Of a stretch of 33,123 bases of DNA, positions 15,070 to 23,958 are shown in pieces. Position 1 is the stretch's first letter. Each line of letters opens with the position of its first letter. The notes under the pieces were generated by a model that saw only the letters and a list, made by a program, of their open reading frames with translations, was not told the DNA's origin and ran no database searches. The position numbers and the translations under genes were made by a program. The DNA comes from Casp-actino8 sp040381935 (GTDB lineage Bacteria; Actinomycetota; Acidimicrobiia; Acidimicrobiales; Ilumatobacteraceae), in the NCBI GenBank assembly GCA_040381935.1, contig JBEIGJ010000009.1, positions 1-33,123 of the forward strand. The letters run 5' to 3'.

Positions 15070-15834
15070 TTAGGCGTGGGTGACCCCGAGTGCGAGTCCA
15101 CCGTCGACGGTGAGAATCGATCCGGTTGTCCATTCGGCTCGGGCCAGGTATTCCACTGCCTCGGCGATTTCCTCGGAGGTACCCAGACGCAACAGGGCGT
15201 GAGCCGGGGCCAAAGCCTCGAGGCGGGCCAGAGCCGCGGCATCATCGAAGAGGCCGGCACGCTGATTGATCTCGGTGAAGACTCCACCAGGTCGAATGCA
15301 ATTGACGCGGACCCCAACCGAACCCAATTCGGCAGCCAGAACACCGGTCAAAGTTTCGACGGCTCCTTTGGTGGCCGCATAGGGCGACGCACCTGGGAAG
15401 GCCCGTTGGGAGTGGACCGATCCGACGAATACCACTGCACCGCGCGACTCGGTCAGGGCCGGGAGACAGGCTTGAGTCAGCATCACACCAGCCACCACAT
15501 TGGAATGGAAAACATCCATCAAAGCGTCCTCATCGAGTTCAGCCAGTGGACCGCGATACATGTTGCCGGCATTGTTGACCAAGGTATCGATACGGCCATG
15601 GCCGTGTTGACGAGCCACTTCCACCATTGCCCGCCGATCATCGGCCTTGGTTACATCCCCTACGACGGCAGTACATGCCGATCCGATCGACTCGGCAACG
15701 GTACGCACTTTGTCAGCCCGCCGTCCAGAGATTGTGACTCGGGCTCCCAGGCTGGCGAAGTGGCGGGCTACGCCTTCACCAAGTCCTGATCCTCCGCCGG
15801 TCACGAGCACGGACATTCCTTCGATTGCTCTCAT
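15070..15834 (-). CDS. Short-chain dehydrogenase/reductase (SDR2)
   Basis: 254 residues from ATG 15834; longer in-frame readings overlap the ThuA gene. Cofactor loop TGGGSGLG (12-19), basic residues after beta-2 (SGRRADK, 36-42) favouring NADP(H), NNAG (87-90), catalytic S139, Y152 and K156 (YAATK). C-terminal TTGSILTVDGG closes the classical fold. Unlike SDR1 and SDR3 it has no PRP-containing tail, so it belongs to a different subgroup. It lies 16 bases after the ThuA gene and upstream of P450-1, and is likely to act on an alcohol made by the P450s or to supply a ketone to them. The pathway role is inferred. Confidence 0.92.
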   Translation of the reverse strand: MRAIEGMSVLVTGGGSGLGEGVARHFASLGARVTISGRRADKVRTVAESIGSACTAVVGDVTKADDRRAMVEVARQHGHGRIDTLVNNAGNMYRGPLAELDEDALMDVFHSNVVAGVMLTQACLPALTESRGAVVFVGSVHSQRAFPGASPYAATKGAVETLTGVLAAELGSVGVRVNCIRPGGVFTEINQRAGLFDDAAALARLEALAPAHALLRLGTSEEIAEAVEYLARAEWTTGSILTVDGGLALGVTHA

Positions 15835-15850
15835 GATCAATTCCCGTCTT

Positions 15851-16591
15851 TCATTCGTTGATGGGGTTTCGTGCGGTCCACTGAATGGACTGGTGCAAAA
15901 TTCGTCGCACGCCACTTTGGCGCAAAGATCGGACATCGTGTCCGAAACAGCAGTAGGCCACTCGACCTGATCCGTAGGCATGTGCCCAGACCACGGGTTG
16001 ATCGAGATCAGCGGGCGTTCTCTTGGCGACGGCCAAAATGTGGGCTCCCGGTTCGATATTCAGATCCCCGTATACCTCATCGTCAAGGACCAGTGGTGAG
16101 GAGACACCATCGACAATCGGATGGTTCGCCGTGATCCGGGCCGAGACAGGACCAAGAGGTGGGTGACCAGATCGGTCCCAATCCCAGGCACCACCGAGTA
16201 CGCAACCCCATTCAGGCCAATCGTCGAAGCAGATCGAAGCGGTGTGATTACCGACAAGTCCGTTGCCATTGGCAACGAAATGTGCAATGGCCTGGCGGGT
16301 CTCTGCACGAGTGGTGTAGGCCCAGGTCTCACGCCATTGGGCATGACGATCGGCGAGCATGCGCCAGCGCAAGGCATTGACGATGAGGACATCGACACTT
16401 GGAGAGTCGAGTGCGGCAGGGGTCGCTGATTCCGTTGTCAGTGAGCCAAGAACCTCTATGAGTTCATCGGGATGGTTCACAAGCACCGGAGTCAACCCGA
16501 CTTCCTCGGCGATGGCGGCCAATTCCGGGCCAGTGGATGAAAAGTCGTGGGCGTAATCGGCACCACCAGTGAGCACAACTGCTCGACTCAT
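15851..16591 (-). CDS. ThuA-like protein
   Basis: 246 residues of the ThuA family (class I glutamine-amidotransferase-like fold). Visible motifs: N-terminal AVVLTGGADYAHDF, the core NGLVGNHTASICFDDWPEWGCVLGG near 108-133, then WDRSGHPPLGPV and GRVAYCCFGHD near the end. ThuA proteins occur in trehalose, sucrose and other sugar utilisation loci, where some oxidise or modify disaccharides, but the catalysis is poorly known. The start overlaps the SDR3 stop by four bases (ATGA), so the two are coupled. This is another hint that the pathway substrate is sugar-like. Confidence 0.85.
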   Translation of the reverse strand: MSRAVVLTGGADYAHDFSSTGPELAAIAEEVGLTPVLVNHPDELIEVLGSLTTESATPAALDSPSVDVLIVNALRWRMLADRHAQWRETWAYTTRAETRQAIAHFVANGNGLVGNHTASICFDDWPEWGCVLGGAWDWDRSGHPPLGPVSARITANHPIVDGVSSPLVLDDEVYGDLNIEPGAHILAVAKRTPADLDQPVVWAHAYGSGRVAYCCFGHDVRSLRQSGVRRILHQSIQWTARNPINE

Positions 16592-17427
16592 CGTGAGGAT
16601 CCGGCGTTTCGTTGTCCGTTATCTACTGCGGCTGGGCGCGGCAGATGAGAAATAACCGATCCAGTGACACCGCCATCAACCACGATGTTTTGACCGTGGA
16701 CGTATCGTGCCTCATCCGAGGCCAGGAACAGAACAACCGATGCAATGTCGTCAGCGGTTCCGAGACGCCCGAGTGGAACTTTCGACTCTCGCGCCCGACG
16801 GGTTTCAGGATCGGCATAAATGGGCTCGGACATACCAGCGTCAATGAGTCCGGGTGCGACGGCGTTAACGCGAATGCCCTGAGGGCCCCACTCAATGGCC
16901 ATCTGCGAGGTCAACAGTGCGATCCCTGCTTTGGACGAGCCGTAGGCCCCGGCGTTCGGGCCAGCAGCGACGCCGTTCATCGAGGTGATATTGACAATGG
17001 CTCCTGTTCGTTCAGCGGCGATCCAATGTCGAGCAGCACATTGCGAGACCAGAAAAGTGCCGACCAGGTTGACATCCACCACCAGTCGAAAATCATCAAC
17101 GGAAAGTTCGGCGAGCGGGCCGAAACGGACGATGCCGGCATTGTTGACGACAACATCAACTGGTCCGACGCGATCGAAGACGGCCTCGATGAAGTGCTGG
17201 TCGGTAACCGAACCGCTCTGACAGTTGATAGCGGGCGCGAGGTCGGGATCGAGATCAGAAAACGAGGTATCGATCCCAACGACCTCGTAGCCCTCATCGA
17301 GAGCACGATGGGCGAGCCGGGCCCCGAGGCCGCGACCGGCACCGGTGATCAAGAGGCGTCGCCCACTGCCGCGATAGCCGTCACCATTGGCGGACGGCGC
17401 TGATGGAACAGGACGATCGTGGGACAT
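16588..17427 (-). CDS. Short-chain dehydrogenase/reductase (SDR3), paralog of SDR1
   Basis: 279 residues, classical SDR. Cofactor loop TGAGRGLG (29-36), acidic D53 after beta-2 (GIDTS) favouring NAD(H), NNAG (95-98), catalytic S149, Y162 and K166 (YGSSK), VHGQNIVVDGG near the end, then a tail with HLPRPAAV resembling LIPRPTTV of SDR1. The N-terminus has about 22 extra polar residues before the first strand. It is the first gene of the minus-strand run with ThuA, SDR2 and P450-1 and is divergent from P450-2. No Shine-Dalgarno before ATG 17427; the first internal in-frame alternatives would remove part of the fold. Confidence 0.92.
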   Translation of the reverse strand: MSHDRPVPSAPSANGDGYRGSGRRLLITGAGRGLGARLAHRALDEGYEVVGIDTSFSDLDPDLAPAINCQSGSVTDQHFIEAVFDRVGPVDVVVNNAGIVRFGPLAELSVDDFRLVVDVNLVGTFLVSQCAARHWIAAERTGAIVNITSMNGVAAGPNAGAYGSSKAGIALLTSQMAIEWGPQGIRVNAVAPGLIDAGMSEPIYADPETRRARESKVPLGRLGTADDIASVVLFLASDEARYVHGQNIVVDGGVTGSVISHLPRPAAVDNGQRNAGSSR

Positions 17428-17518
17428 GGTGAGAACTTAGCGGGCTGATCCGCCAGCGACACCGAAGCCGCAGCGATGGTGCTTCCGGTTGTGACAGTGC
17501 TCTAGTTTTGGGGTTCTC
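17428..17518. promoter_or_regulatory. Divergent promoter region between SDR3 and P450-2
   Basis: A 91-base gap separates the two divergent starts and must carry promoters for both P450 transcripts. GCGG-GCTGAT-CCGC (17440-17453) is a small inverted repeat, and GGGG (about 17510-17513) is a weak ribosome site before the GTG of P450-2. No convincing -35/-10 pair was found. The TrmB-like regulator encoded after P450-2 is a natural candidate to act here. Confidence 0.35.
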
Positions 17519-18781
17519 GTGATTTCTCTGAACACTTTCACCGATGCTCGAGAGGCTTTCCGGCACAAATCATTGCGCCAGGCCCTCTACGACGAAGGCC
17601 ATCGATTGATGGATGGAGTCATCGTCAATTTGCATGGTTCGGCCCATTTGGATCGTCGCCGTTTGGAGAATCGTCTTTTTCGACGAGACACTTTTCAGTG
17701 GTATGAAACCGAGCGTATTCCGCTGATCATCGCTGATGTCCTGGGACCCGCGATCCGGGTCGGCCGTGGAGATTTGCTCCCCCTTGCTCGCCGGACCATG
17801 TTGACTCTTTCGCTGATGGTGGCGGGAGTGGATCGACACCATGCGGGAGAAAGCAGTCCAGCCGCCGCTCGAGATGCGGAGCTGGACGCGATGTATGCCC
17901 TGATGGACCGCTTGGCTCGGGCTTCAACGGTGGCTCATGCCGTGGGGGATAAGGCGGCGATCATCGCTGATGGCGATCATGCACTGCAGGAATTCGCACA
18001 AGCATTTTTCGAACCAGCGCAGCGTCGCCGGGCCGAGATCTTGGATCGTTTCGCAGCTGGGGCCATCGCCGAGGAGGACCTCCCCAAAGACGTCCTGACG
18101 ACGTTGCTGCGAAATCAGGATCGACTGGTTCTCCCACCCGAAACCATTTTGCGCGAAACGGCCTACTTCCCTTGGGTTGGTTCACATTCCACATCGAACC
18201 AATTGGTTCATGCCATGCATCACATCTTCGAGTGGATCGGTGACCATCCCGAAGATCGCCATCGGTTGCTCGAAGACCCAACTTTGTTACAGCGATTTGT
18301 TCATGAATCGATGCGGCTCCACCCTGCGAGTCCCGTATCGCGACGTGTGGCTCTGGACGCGGTGACATTGAAGTCGGGAATCTCCATCGCGTCGGGCGAA
18401 GAGGTGATCATTAGCCTCGATGAAGTGAATCGCGACCCAGACATCTGGGGTGCCGATGCCCGCGTCTTCAATCCATTTCGCTCACTTCTCGAGGGCGTGA
18501 TGCCGTGGGGGTTGTCTTTTGGTCATGGAGTTCACGCCTGTCTTGGTCAGGAATTGGCCGCTGGTGTGGAGTTGCCTGATGACGCGGGACACGCCTCGCT
18601 GGTGGCATCTGATGGCCTGATCGGCGACCCGTTTGCTCCGCGCCATCTCATTGGTTCGGTCACGGTAATGGCCAGTGCCATGTTGGCGGCTGGTGCTCGA
18701 GTCGACCCCGAGTCTCCGCCGAGCCAGGATGAGACCACCACGCGACAGGTATGGGGCTCGTATCCCGTTCTTTTTCATTGA
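17519..18781 (+). CDS. Cytochrome P450 (P450-2), paralog of P450-1
   Basis: 420 residues from GTG 17519. K-helix ExxR is E263-R266 (ESMR) and the haem loop FGHGVHACLG has thiolate C341. The I-helix motif is VGSHSTS (220-226): the acid is again His, and Ser-Thr follow. Segments RRRLENRLFRRDTF (47-60), LPKDV, GADARVFNP and DPESPP match P450-1, showing gene duplication. It should be a soluble ferredoxin-dependent monooxygenase acting on the same compound class as P450-1. It is about 24 residues longer than P450-1, partly from an insert near 108-120. The TrmB-like regulator gene follows on the same strand after 88 bases. Confidence 0.93.
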   Translation: MISLNTFTDAREAFRHKSLRQALYDEGHRLMDGVIVNLHGSAHLDRRRLENRLFRRDTFQWYETERIPLIIADVLGPAIRVGRGDLLPLARRTMLTLSLMVAGVDRHHAGESSPAAARDAELDAMYALMDRLARASTVAHAVGDKAAIIADGDHALQEFAQAFFEPAQRRRAEILDRFAAGAIAEEDLPKDVLTTLLRNQDRLVLPPETILRETAYFPWVGSHSTSNQLVHAMHHIFEWIGDHPEDRHRLLEDPTLLQRFVHESMRLHPASPVSRRVALDAVTLKSGISIASGEEVIISLDEVNRDPDIWGADARVFNPFRSLLEGVMPWGLSFGHGVHACLGQELAAGVELPDDAGHASLVASDGLIGDPFAPRHLIGSVTVMASAMLAAGARVDPESPPSQDETTTRQVWGSYPVLFH

Positions 18782-18814
18782 CCGTGGCCACCAAGGATGG
18801 GATGTCTCCAGTTC

Positions 18815-18828
18815 GGTACGTTTGTACC
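18815..18828. promoter_or_regulatory. Inverted repeat upstream of the TrmB-like regulator
   Basis: GGTAC-GTTT-GTACC is a 5-4-5 inverted repeat 41 bases before ATG 18870. TrmB-type regulators bind short palindromes and often control their own gene, so this is a candidate operator. No strong promoter boxes were recognised around it, and the motif was not seen at the other cluster promoters. Confidence 0.35.
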
Positions 18829-18869
18829 TTTGATCCGCATATCTCCCACCCCTTTGGCAGAATGAACCA

Positions 18870-19757
18870 ATGGTCAATTCCCCCCAGATGACCGCTACCG
18901 ATCAGGCCATTGACCTATTGAAGTCCTTGGGAATGTCGGGCTACGAAGCCAAGGCCTATCTTGCCCTGCTCGGGGCTTCGGAGCCGTTGAATGGGTATGA
19001 AGTCGCCAAAATCAGCGGAGTCCCGCGGAGCACGATCTATGAAACTCTGTCCAAGTTGTCGGCAGTCGGGGCAGCGATACCCATTCACCGTCGGCGCAGC
19101 AGTGCGACGGGGGCGAGTACGTACGTGGCAATTCCTGCTGACACGTTGATTGCCCGTTACCGAAGGGACATGGGCCGTCGACTCGATGGGCTGACCTCCA
19201 TCCTTCCGCAGTTCGCCTCCCGACAAGAGGGATATGTCGTTCAGAATCTGGTGGGCCGGTCGGACATTCTGCAGAGAATGCACGATGTCATGGAAAGCGC
19301 CGAGAAGTATCTCTTCTTGTCGGTCTGGCCCGACGAATCACGGGCTTTGTTGCCGGCAACCCTGACCCATTTCGAACGAGGGATCGAAGTCACATCGCTG
19401 CATTACGGTCCCCCTGATGGTTTTCCGGGACGGGCCTTCACTCATCACTATTCGCCGCCAGAAGTGGTCCAAGAAATCCTCGGATGTCGGATTTTCTCAG
19501 TGGTTGCCGATCACCAACAAGCGGTCATTGGCGCCGCGGAGGGTGACTTCATCTGGGGTATGTGGAGCGATGATCCAGCAGTGGCGATGTTGGCGGCCGA
19601 ATACATTCGCCATGACATTTCCATCCAGTTGATGGCGGCCGAATTGGCCGCTGCTGGTCGGGCTGAATTCTTTCAAAGCGATGACTGTTTTAATTTCCTG
19701 CGGAACTCGAGTCGGGTCTGTATCGCGGGCATGATGCGTTCACTACGAGTGACATAG
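18870..19757 (+). CDS. TrmB-family transcriptional regulator
   Basis: 295 residues. The N-terminal winged helix (about 12-75: LLKSLGMSGYEAKAYLALL, then YEVAKISGVPRSTIYETLSKL) is the TrmB type, followed by a coiled linker (about 96-120) and a ligand domain starting at VVQNLVGRSDILQRMHDVM with the phospholipase-D-like TrmB core. TrmB proteins sense sugars or related ligands and repress or activate transport and catabolic genes. It is the only transcription factor inside the catabolic block and follows P450-2 on the same strand, so local control is likely. No Shine-Dalgarno is visible before ATG 18870. The ligand is unknown. Confidence 0.9.
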   Translation: MVNSPQMTATDQAIDLLKSLGMSGYEAKAYLALLGASEPLNGYEVAKISGVPRSTIYETLSKLSAVGAAIPIHRRRSSATGASTYVAIPADTLIARYRRDMGRRLDGLTSILPQFASRQEGYVVQNLVGRSDILQRMHDVMESAEKYLFLSVWPDESRALLPATLTHFERGIEVTSLHYGPPDGFPGRAFTHHYSPPEVVQEILGCRIFSVVADHQQAVIGAAEGDFIWGMWSDDPAVAMLAAEYIRHDISIQLMAAELAAAGRAEFFQSDDCFNFLRNSSRVCIAGMMRSLRVT

Positions 19758-19799
19758 AGCAATCGCTACCGAGGACTTGGTCAGGGTGTCGATAACCGA

Positions 19800-20303
19800 T
19801 CAGGTGTGCTCAACGGCCCAACGTACCGATTCGACGATCATCTGATAACCGGTGCAACGACACAGGTTGCCTTCGAGCCCGGTTCTGATCTGCTCTGGTG
19901 TCGGGTCGGGAATCTCATCCAACAAACTGGTGGCCGCCATCACCATGCCCGGAGTGCAATAGCCACATTGCAATCCGTGGCATTGACGGAAACCCTCTTG
20001 AACTGCCGACATGCCATTGAAGGGTCCAGTGATTCCTTCGATCGTGGTGACGTGCGCACCATCAGCTTGAACGGCAAGCACTGTGCAACTCTTGGCTGAT
20101 TCACCGTCAATGAGGATTGAGCAGGCTCCACAGTTAGATGTGTCGCAACCGACATGGGTGCCAGTCAGGCGCTCCTGTTCGCGGATGTAATGCACGAGCA
20201 GTGTTCGGGCGTCGATTGAGCGCGCCGTTCGACGACCATTGATGGTGATCTCCACTTCCACGTGGCGGGAACCGGTCGGCAGGGTATGGATATTGTCCGT
20301 CAT
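19800..20303 (-). CDS. Molybdenum hydroxylase small (2Fe-2S) subunit, CoxS-like
   Basis: 167 residues. N-terminal plant-type [2Fe-2S] ligands C53, C58, C61 and C73 (GCDTSNCGAC then KSC) and C-terminal helical-domain ligands C113, C116, C148 and C150 (QCGYCTPGM, NLCRCTGY) make the two clusters that move electrons from the Mo site. It follows the large subunit gene by 21 bases on the same strand. The FAD subunit (CoxM type), normally encoded beside these, is not in the window. It ends 42 bases from the convergent TrmB-like gene. Confidence 0.95.
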   Translation of the reverse strand: MTDNIHTLPTGSRHVEVEITINGRRTARSIDARTLLVHYIREQERLTGTHVGCDTSNCGACSILIDGESAKSCTVLAVQADGAHVTTIEGITGPFNGMSAVQEGFRQCHGLQCGYCTPGMVMAATSLLDEIPDPTPEQIRTGLEGNLCRCTGYQMIVESVRWAVEHT

Positions 20304-20324
20304 GATCTTGCCTATCTTCCGTCT

Positions 20325-22649
20325 TTAATCGTTTTCGGCTGGGCGATTGATGATCGCCCAAATCTTTTGTGGGGTGACCGGCATATCGACATGCTCGACT
20401 CCGTAGTCAGCCAGAGCGTCAACGATGGCATTGACCACCGCCGGTGGAGCACCTACCGAACCCGATTCACCGATACCTTTGGCCCCGAGTGGATTGTTCG
20501 GGCACAGCGTTGTGATTCGACCAGCGATGAAGTCGGGGAGATCGGCCGCTGATGGGACCAAGTAGTCGAGCAAATTAGCGGTTACCGGTTGCCCGGTGTC
20601 GGGATCGTAGGACACCCCTTCGAAAAGGGCTTGGGCGATCCCTTGGGCCACGCCACCGTGTACTTGCCCTTCGGCCAGGAGTGGATTGATGACGGTGCCA
20701 CAGTCATCGACCAAAATCATGTCGCGAATGTCGACCCGGCCGGTATCACGGTCGATTTCGACAACGCAGGCGTAAGCGCCCGATGGGTAGGAGAAATTCG
20801 GTGACTCTTGGAAGAGTCGCTCTTCGAGTGAACCAGCCTGAATCTCAGGTGGAATGCGCAATGGCTGGAACGAGGCCCAGGCCACATCGCCCCAGCCGAC
20901 TTTTTTACCCGGTGAGCCACGGACGTTGAAGGCATCGTCGGCAACTTCCAGATCTTCTTCAGCTGCTTCCAGAAGATGAGCAGCAATTCGTTTGGCTTTA
21001 TCGAGAACTCGGGCCGAGGCGACTTTGACTGCCGATCCTCCAGTGGGGACGCCTCGCGAACCCATGGTGCCGATTCCTTGGAGAACACTTTCGGTATCTC
21101 CAGTCACGACTTTGATGCGGTCGAAGGAAATACCTAGTTCGTCGGAGGCGATTTGGGCGTACACGGTCTCATGACCTTGGCCGTGCGGTGATGAGCCAGC
21201 GAAGATGATGGCCGAACCATCTGGTTGTATGCGGACCTGAGCCGATTCCCAGGACGCCAGATGTCCAAATCCCTCCAGCGAACCATTCGGTCCGAAACCG
21301 GCAATCTCCAACCAACACGAGAGGCCAATGCCCAACAGTGGTTTTGTCGGGTCATGACGACGCACCTTTTGTTCGGCGCGAACCGCGTCGTAGTCCAACA
21401 GACGCATACATTCGCGAAGTGCTTCGGGGAAATCAGCCGAGTCGTACACCACATTTTCATTGTGCGTCTCGTAGGGGAACGCCGAAGGCGGAACGAAATT
21501 CTTGAAACGGACCTCGGCTGGATCAAGGCCGGTTCGCCGAGCCACAACATCGACAATGCGTTCGATCGAATAGGCCGCCTCAGGACGACCAGCTCCGCGA
21601 TACGCAGCCACAGGCGTGGTATTGGTCGCCACGGTGCGATACGAGGTACTGACCTTGGGGATGCGATAGGCGCCGGCCGCCATCCACGTGGTGAGAACCG
21701 CCAAGCCAAGTCCGGTGGGATCGGCATAGGCACCGAGATTTTGGGACACCACCAGTCGGAGGGCTTTGATGGTGCCGTCTTTCAAATAGCCCACCTCAAT
21801 GTCGTGGACCTGATCGCGGCCATGGGTCATTTGCATCATGGCCTCAGTACGGGTCTGACAGAACTTGATCGGGCGCCGCACCCATTGAGAGAGCAAAGGG
21901 GCCAAAAAGAACTCGGGATACCAGACAATTTTGGCTCCGAAACCGCCGCCGACATCGGGGGCGATGACGCGACAATTGGTTTGCGGAATGTCGAGCCATG
22001 TGGCCACGTAGTTACGAAGATGATGTGGTGCTTGGAAAGTTGCCCACATGGTCAAGCCGTTGGGCTTCCAATCGGCTAATACCGCAACTGGTTCAATCGG
22101 CACAGCAGCACAACGCTGATTGACGAGATGGAGATGGGCTCGTCCATCGCATTTGCTCATTTCACGCTCGAGGTCATCCATGGTTGGAACGACTGTGAGC
22201 ACATTGGAGCCATGTCGCGCAAAAAGTGGCATCGCATCGGGGGCCGTCGCACTCTCGATGGTGGTCATGACCGGCAGGGTCTCGTAAGTGACGTTCACCG
22301 CAGCAACCGCATCGGCGGCGATATAGCGGTCTTCAGCGATCACTACCGCAACGGGTTCGCCTACGAAGCGGACGGTGTTGCGGGCCAAGGCTGGTCGCTC
22401 CATGTTGGGAAGGCCACCAGGGAGATCCGGATATTCGGTGAGATCGGCTGCGGTGTACACGCCGAGAACTCCGGGAATATCCAATGCCTCACGAATATCG
22501 ATGGTGATGATCTTGGCGTGGGCCTCACTCGAGGTGACAAAGGAGGCAAAGGCGCATCCTGGAGGAGAGAGATCATCAACGAAGGTCCCGGTCCCGGTGA
22601 GGAGTCGGGGATCTTCTTTGCGGAGGACTTTGGCACCAACAAGGCTCAT
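20325..22649 (-). CDS. Molybdenum hydroxylase large subunit, form II CoxL / aldehyde oxidase type
   Basis: 774 residues, the molybdopterin-binding subunit of the xanthine dehydrogenase family. Mo-cofactor loop DVGGGFGAK (232-240), active-site loop AYRGAGR (349-355) and catalytic Glu E728 (KGIGESG). AYRGAGR marks form II enzymes; true CO dehydrogenase has AYRCSFR, so CO oxidation is not expected. Relatives hydroxylate aldehydes, purines and N-heterocycles with water as oxygen donor. A GAGGAG ribosome site lies 11 bases before ATG 22649. It follows the ABC permease gene by 55 bases, which suggests its substrate is what the importer brings in. No CoxM partner is adjacent. Confidence 0.95.
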   Translation of the reverse strand: MSLVGAKVLRKEDPRLLTGTGTFVDDLSPPGCAFASFVTSSEAHAKIITIDIREALDIPGVLGVYTAADLTEYPDLPGGLPNMERPALARNTVRFVGEPVAVVIAEDRYIAADAVAAVNVTYETLPVMTTIESATAPDAMPLFARHGSNVLTVVPTMDDLEREMSKCDGRAHLHLVNQRCAAVPIEPVAVLADWKPNGLTMWATFQAPHHLRNYVATWLDIPQTNCRVIAPDVGGGFGAKIVWYPEFFLAPLLSQWVRRPIKFCQTRTEAMMQMTHGRDQVHDIEVGYLKDGTIKALRLVVSQNLGAYADPTGLGLAVLTTWMAAGAYRIPKVSTSYRTVATNTTPVAAYRGAGRPEAAYSIERIVDVVARRTGLDPAEVRFKNFVPPSAFPYETHNENVVYDSADFPEALRECMRLLDYDAVRAEQKVRRHDPTKPLLGIGLSCWLEIAGFGPNGSLEGFGHLASWESAQVRIQPDGSAIIFAGSSPHGQGHETVYAQIASDELGISFDRIKVVTGDTESVLQGIGTMGSRGVPTGGSAVKVASARVLDKAKRIAAHLLEAAEEDLEVADDAFNVRGSPGKKVGWGDVAWASFQPLRIPPEIQAGSLEERLFQESPNFSYPSGAYACVVEIDRDTGRVDIRDMILVDDCGTVINPLLAEGQVHGGVAQGIAQALFEGVSYDPDTGQPVTANLLDYLVPSAADLPDFIAGRITTLCPNNPLGAKGIGESGSVGAPPAVVNAIVDALADYGVEHVDMPVTPQKIWAIINRPAEND

Positions 22650-22704
22650 TTTCGTTCGTACTCCTCAGATGATCGGATTATCAGTTGCAGTCGTGAGAAT
22701 GTGA

Positions 22705-23958
22705 TCACGGTTTGATGTGATGGCCTTGGCTGTCCTCGGGGTCGTACCACCATTGCTGAGCGTTCGTCTTGGATTGCTCCGTACGTGGACGGCCCCAACC
22801 CAGCAGTCGGCCCAGAAAATAGTCTGGCCCGCTCTCTTCGCGTCGCCACCAGCGACGCTGTCCACCGTGAACCCGTTTGCGAAAGGCCGAAAAGCCCACA
22901 GCCACGATCAGTGCGACACCGAAGAAGAGACTTTCGACCCACGTGGAGCTGATGCCAGCCAACTGCAGACCCTTGACTCCCGACTGAAGAACAAAGACCG
23001 CCAACACCGCGCCCCACACGTTGAATCGACGTTTGAATTGAGTCGATCCGAGAAAGGCGGCAGCGAACGCCGGTAAGAGATAGGGAGCGCCGGATTGGGC
23101 TTGGCTCGAACCGAACTGCGAGGCCAAGAGAACTCCGGCCAGCGCTGCACAGGTGGCCGAGGTGATCAATGACCCCCAGACGTAGCGATCGGTTTGTACT
23201 CCGGCCAGACGGGCTGCTTGTTGGGCACCTCCGGTGGCAAAAAGGTATCGACCAAGAGCGGTGTGTTCGAGAATGAACCACATCACCACGGCAAGAATCA
23301 AGCCGACGAGGACGGTTTTGTTGAGGCCCCAAAACCAAATGGTTGAAAGATTCTTGAATTCCTCCGGGAAGCCCAGCAATGAACGATTGTTTGAGCGCCA
23401 AACGGCGTATGCCGTGAGAATCGAACCCATGCCGAGGGTGGCAATGAAGGAGTCGATGTGGATCTTGACCACCAACAAGCCGTTCACGGTGCCGACGATG
23501 ACGCCGACGAGCAAAGCCGCAACAATGGCCAAAGGTATTGGCCATTGCGGTTCAATCAAGAGCCACGACACGGTGACAGCCGATGCTGACACTGTTCCGG
23601 CAATGGAAAGGTCGAAGACTCCTGCCGAGAGCGGAATGAGCAGGCCGAGGGCGACGACCAACAAGATCGCATTCTGGTTCATGACCGAACGATGGGTGAG
23701 CCAGGTCAGCCAGGTATCTGGAATCCACCATGTGAAAAGGATCCAGGTCATGGCGTACAAATAGAGGACCCCGATATTGCGGGGATGGAAGGTTCGCCAT
23801 TTGATCGGCGAACGTCGCTCATCGAAGCGGCTATCGATCTTTTTGGTGCGTTCGACTCGTTCGTAGACGACCCGATGACGGCGCAGAATCTTGTTCTTTT
23901 TCAAAACCGGCTTTTTGATGACATCGCCGGTTTTGGTGTCGATTTTGGGTTGCTTCAT
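22705..23958 (-). CDS. Sugar-type ABC transporter permease (BPD_transp_2), extended termini
   Basis: 417 residues from ATG 23958, which overlaps the ATPase stop by four bases (ATGA). The hydrophobic core (about 62-365) has eight to ten membrane segments and the family signatures LSAGVFDLSIAGTVSAS, GTVNGLLVVKIHIDSFIATLGMG (near 155-180) and GAQQAARLAGV, as in ribose/xylose permeases. Two parts are unusual: a strongly basic N-terminal extension of about 60 residues (MKQPKID..KKPVLKKNKILRRHR) and a C-terminal tail of about 50 residues rich in Arg and Trp. The protein should form the membrane channel with the double ATPase. The molybdenum hydroxylase genes follow. Confidence 0.92.
   Translation of the reverse strand: MKQPKIDTKTGDVIKKPVLKKNKILRRHRVVYERVERTKKIDSRFDERRSPIKWRTFHPRNIGVLYLYAMTWILFTWWIPDTWLTWLTHRSVMNQNAILLVVALGLLIPLSAGVFDLSIAGTVSASAVTVSWLLIEPQWPIPLAIVAALLVGVIVGTVNGLLVVKIHIDSFIATLGMGSILTAYAVWRSNNRSLLGFPEEFKNLSTIWFWGLNKTVLVGLILAVVMWFILEHTALGRYLFATGGAQQAARLAGVQTDRYVWGSLITSATCAALAGVLLASQFGSSQAQSGAPYLLPAFAAAFLGSTQFKRRFNVWGAVLAVFVLQSGVKGLQLAGISSTWVESLFFGVALIVAVGFSAFRKRVHGGQRRWWRREESGPDYFLGRLLGWGRPRTEQSKTNAQQWWYDPEDSQGHHIKP

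Noticed and set aside
21225..22079. 284-residue + frame antisense to the Mo hydroxylase large subunit
   Set aside because: No recognisable motif; the minus frame has all catalytic motifs of its family.
20325..22649. Carbon monoxide dehydrogenase
   Set aside because: The active-site loop is AYRGAGR, not AYRCSFR, so true CO oxidation is not supported.
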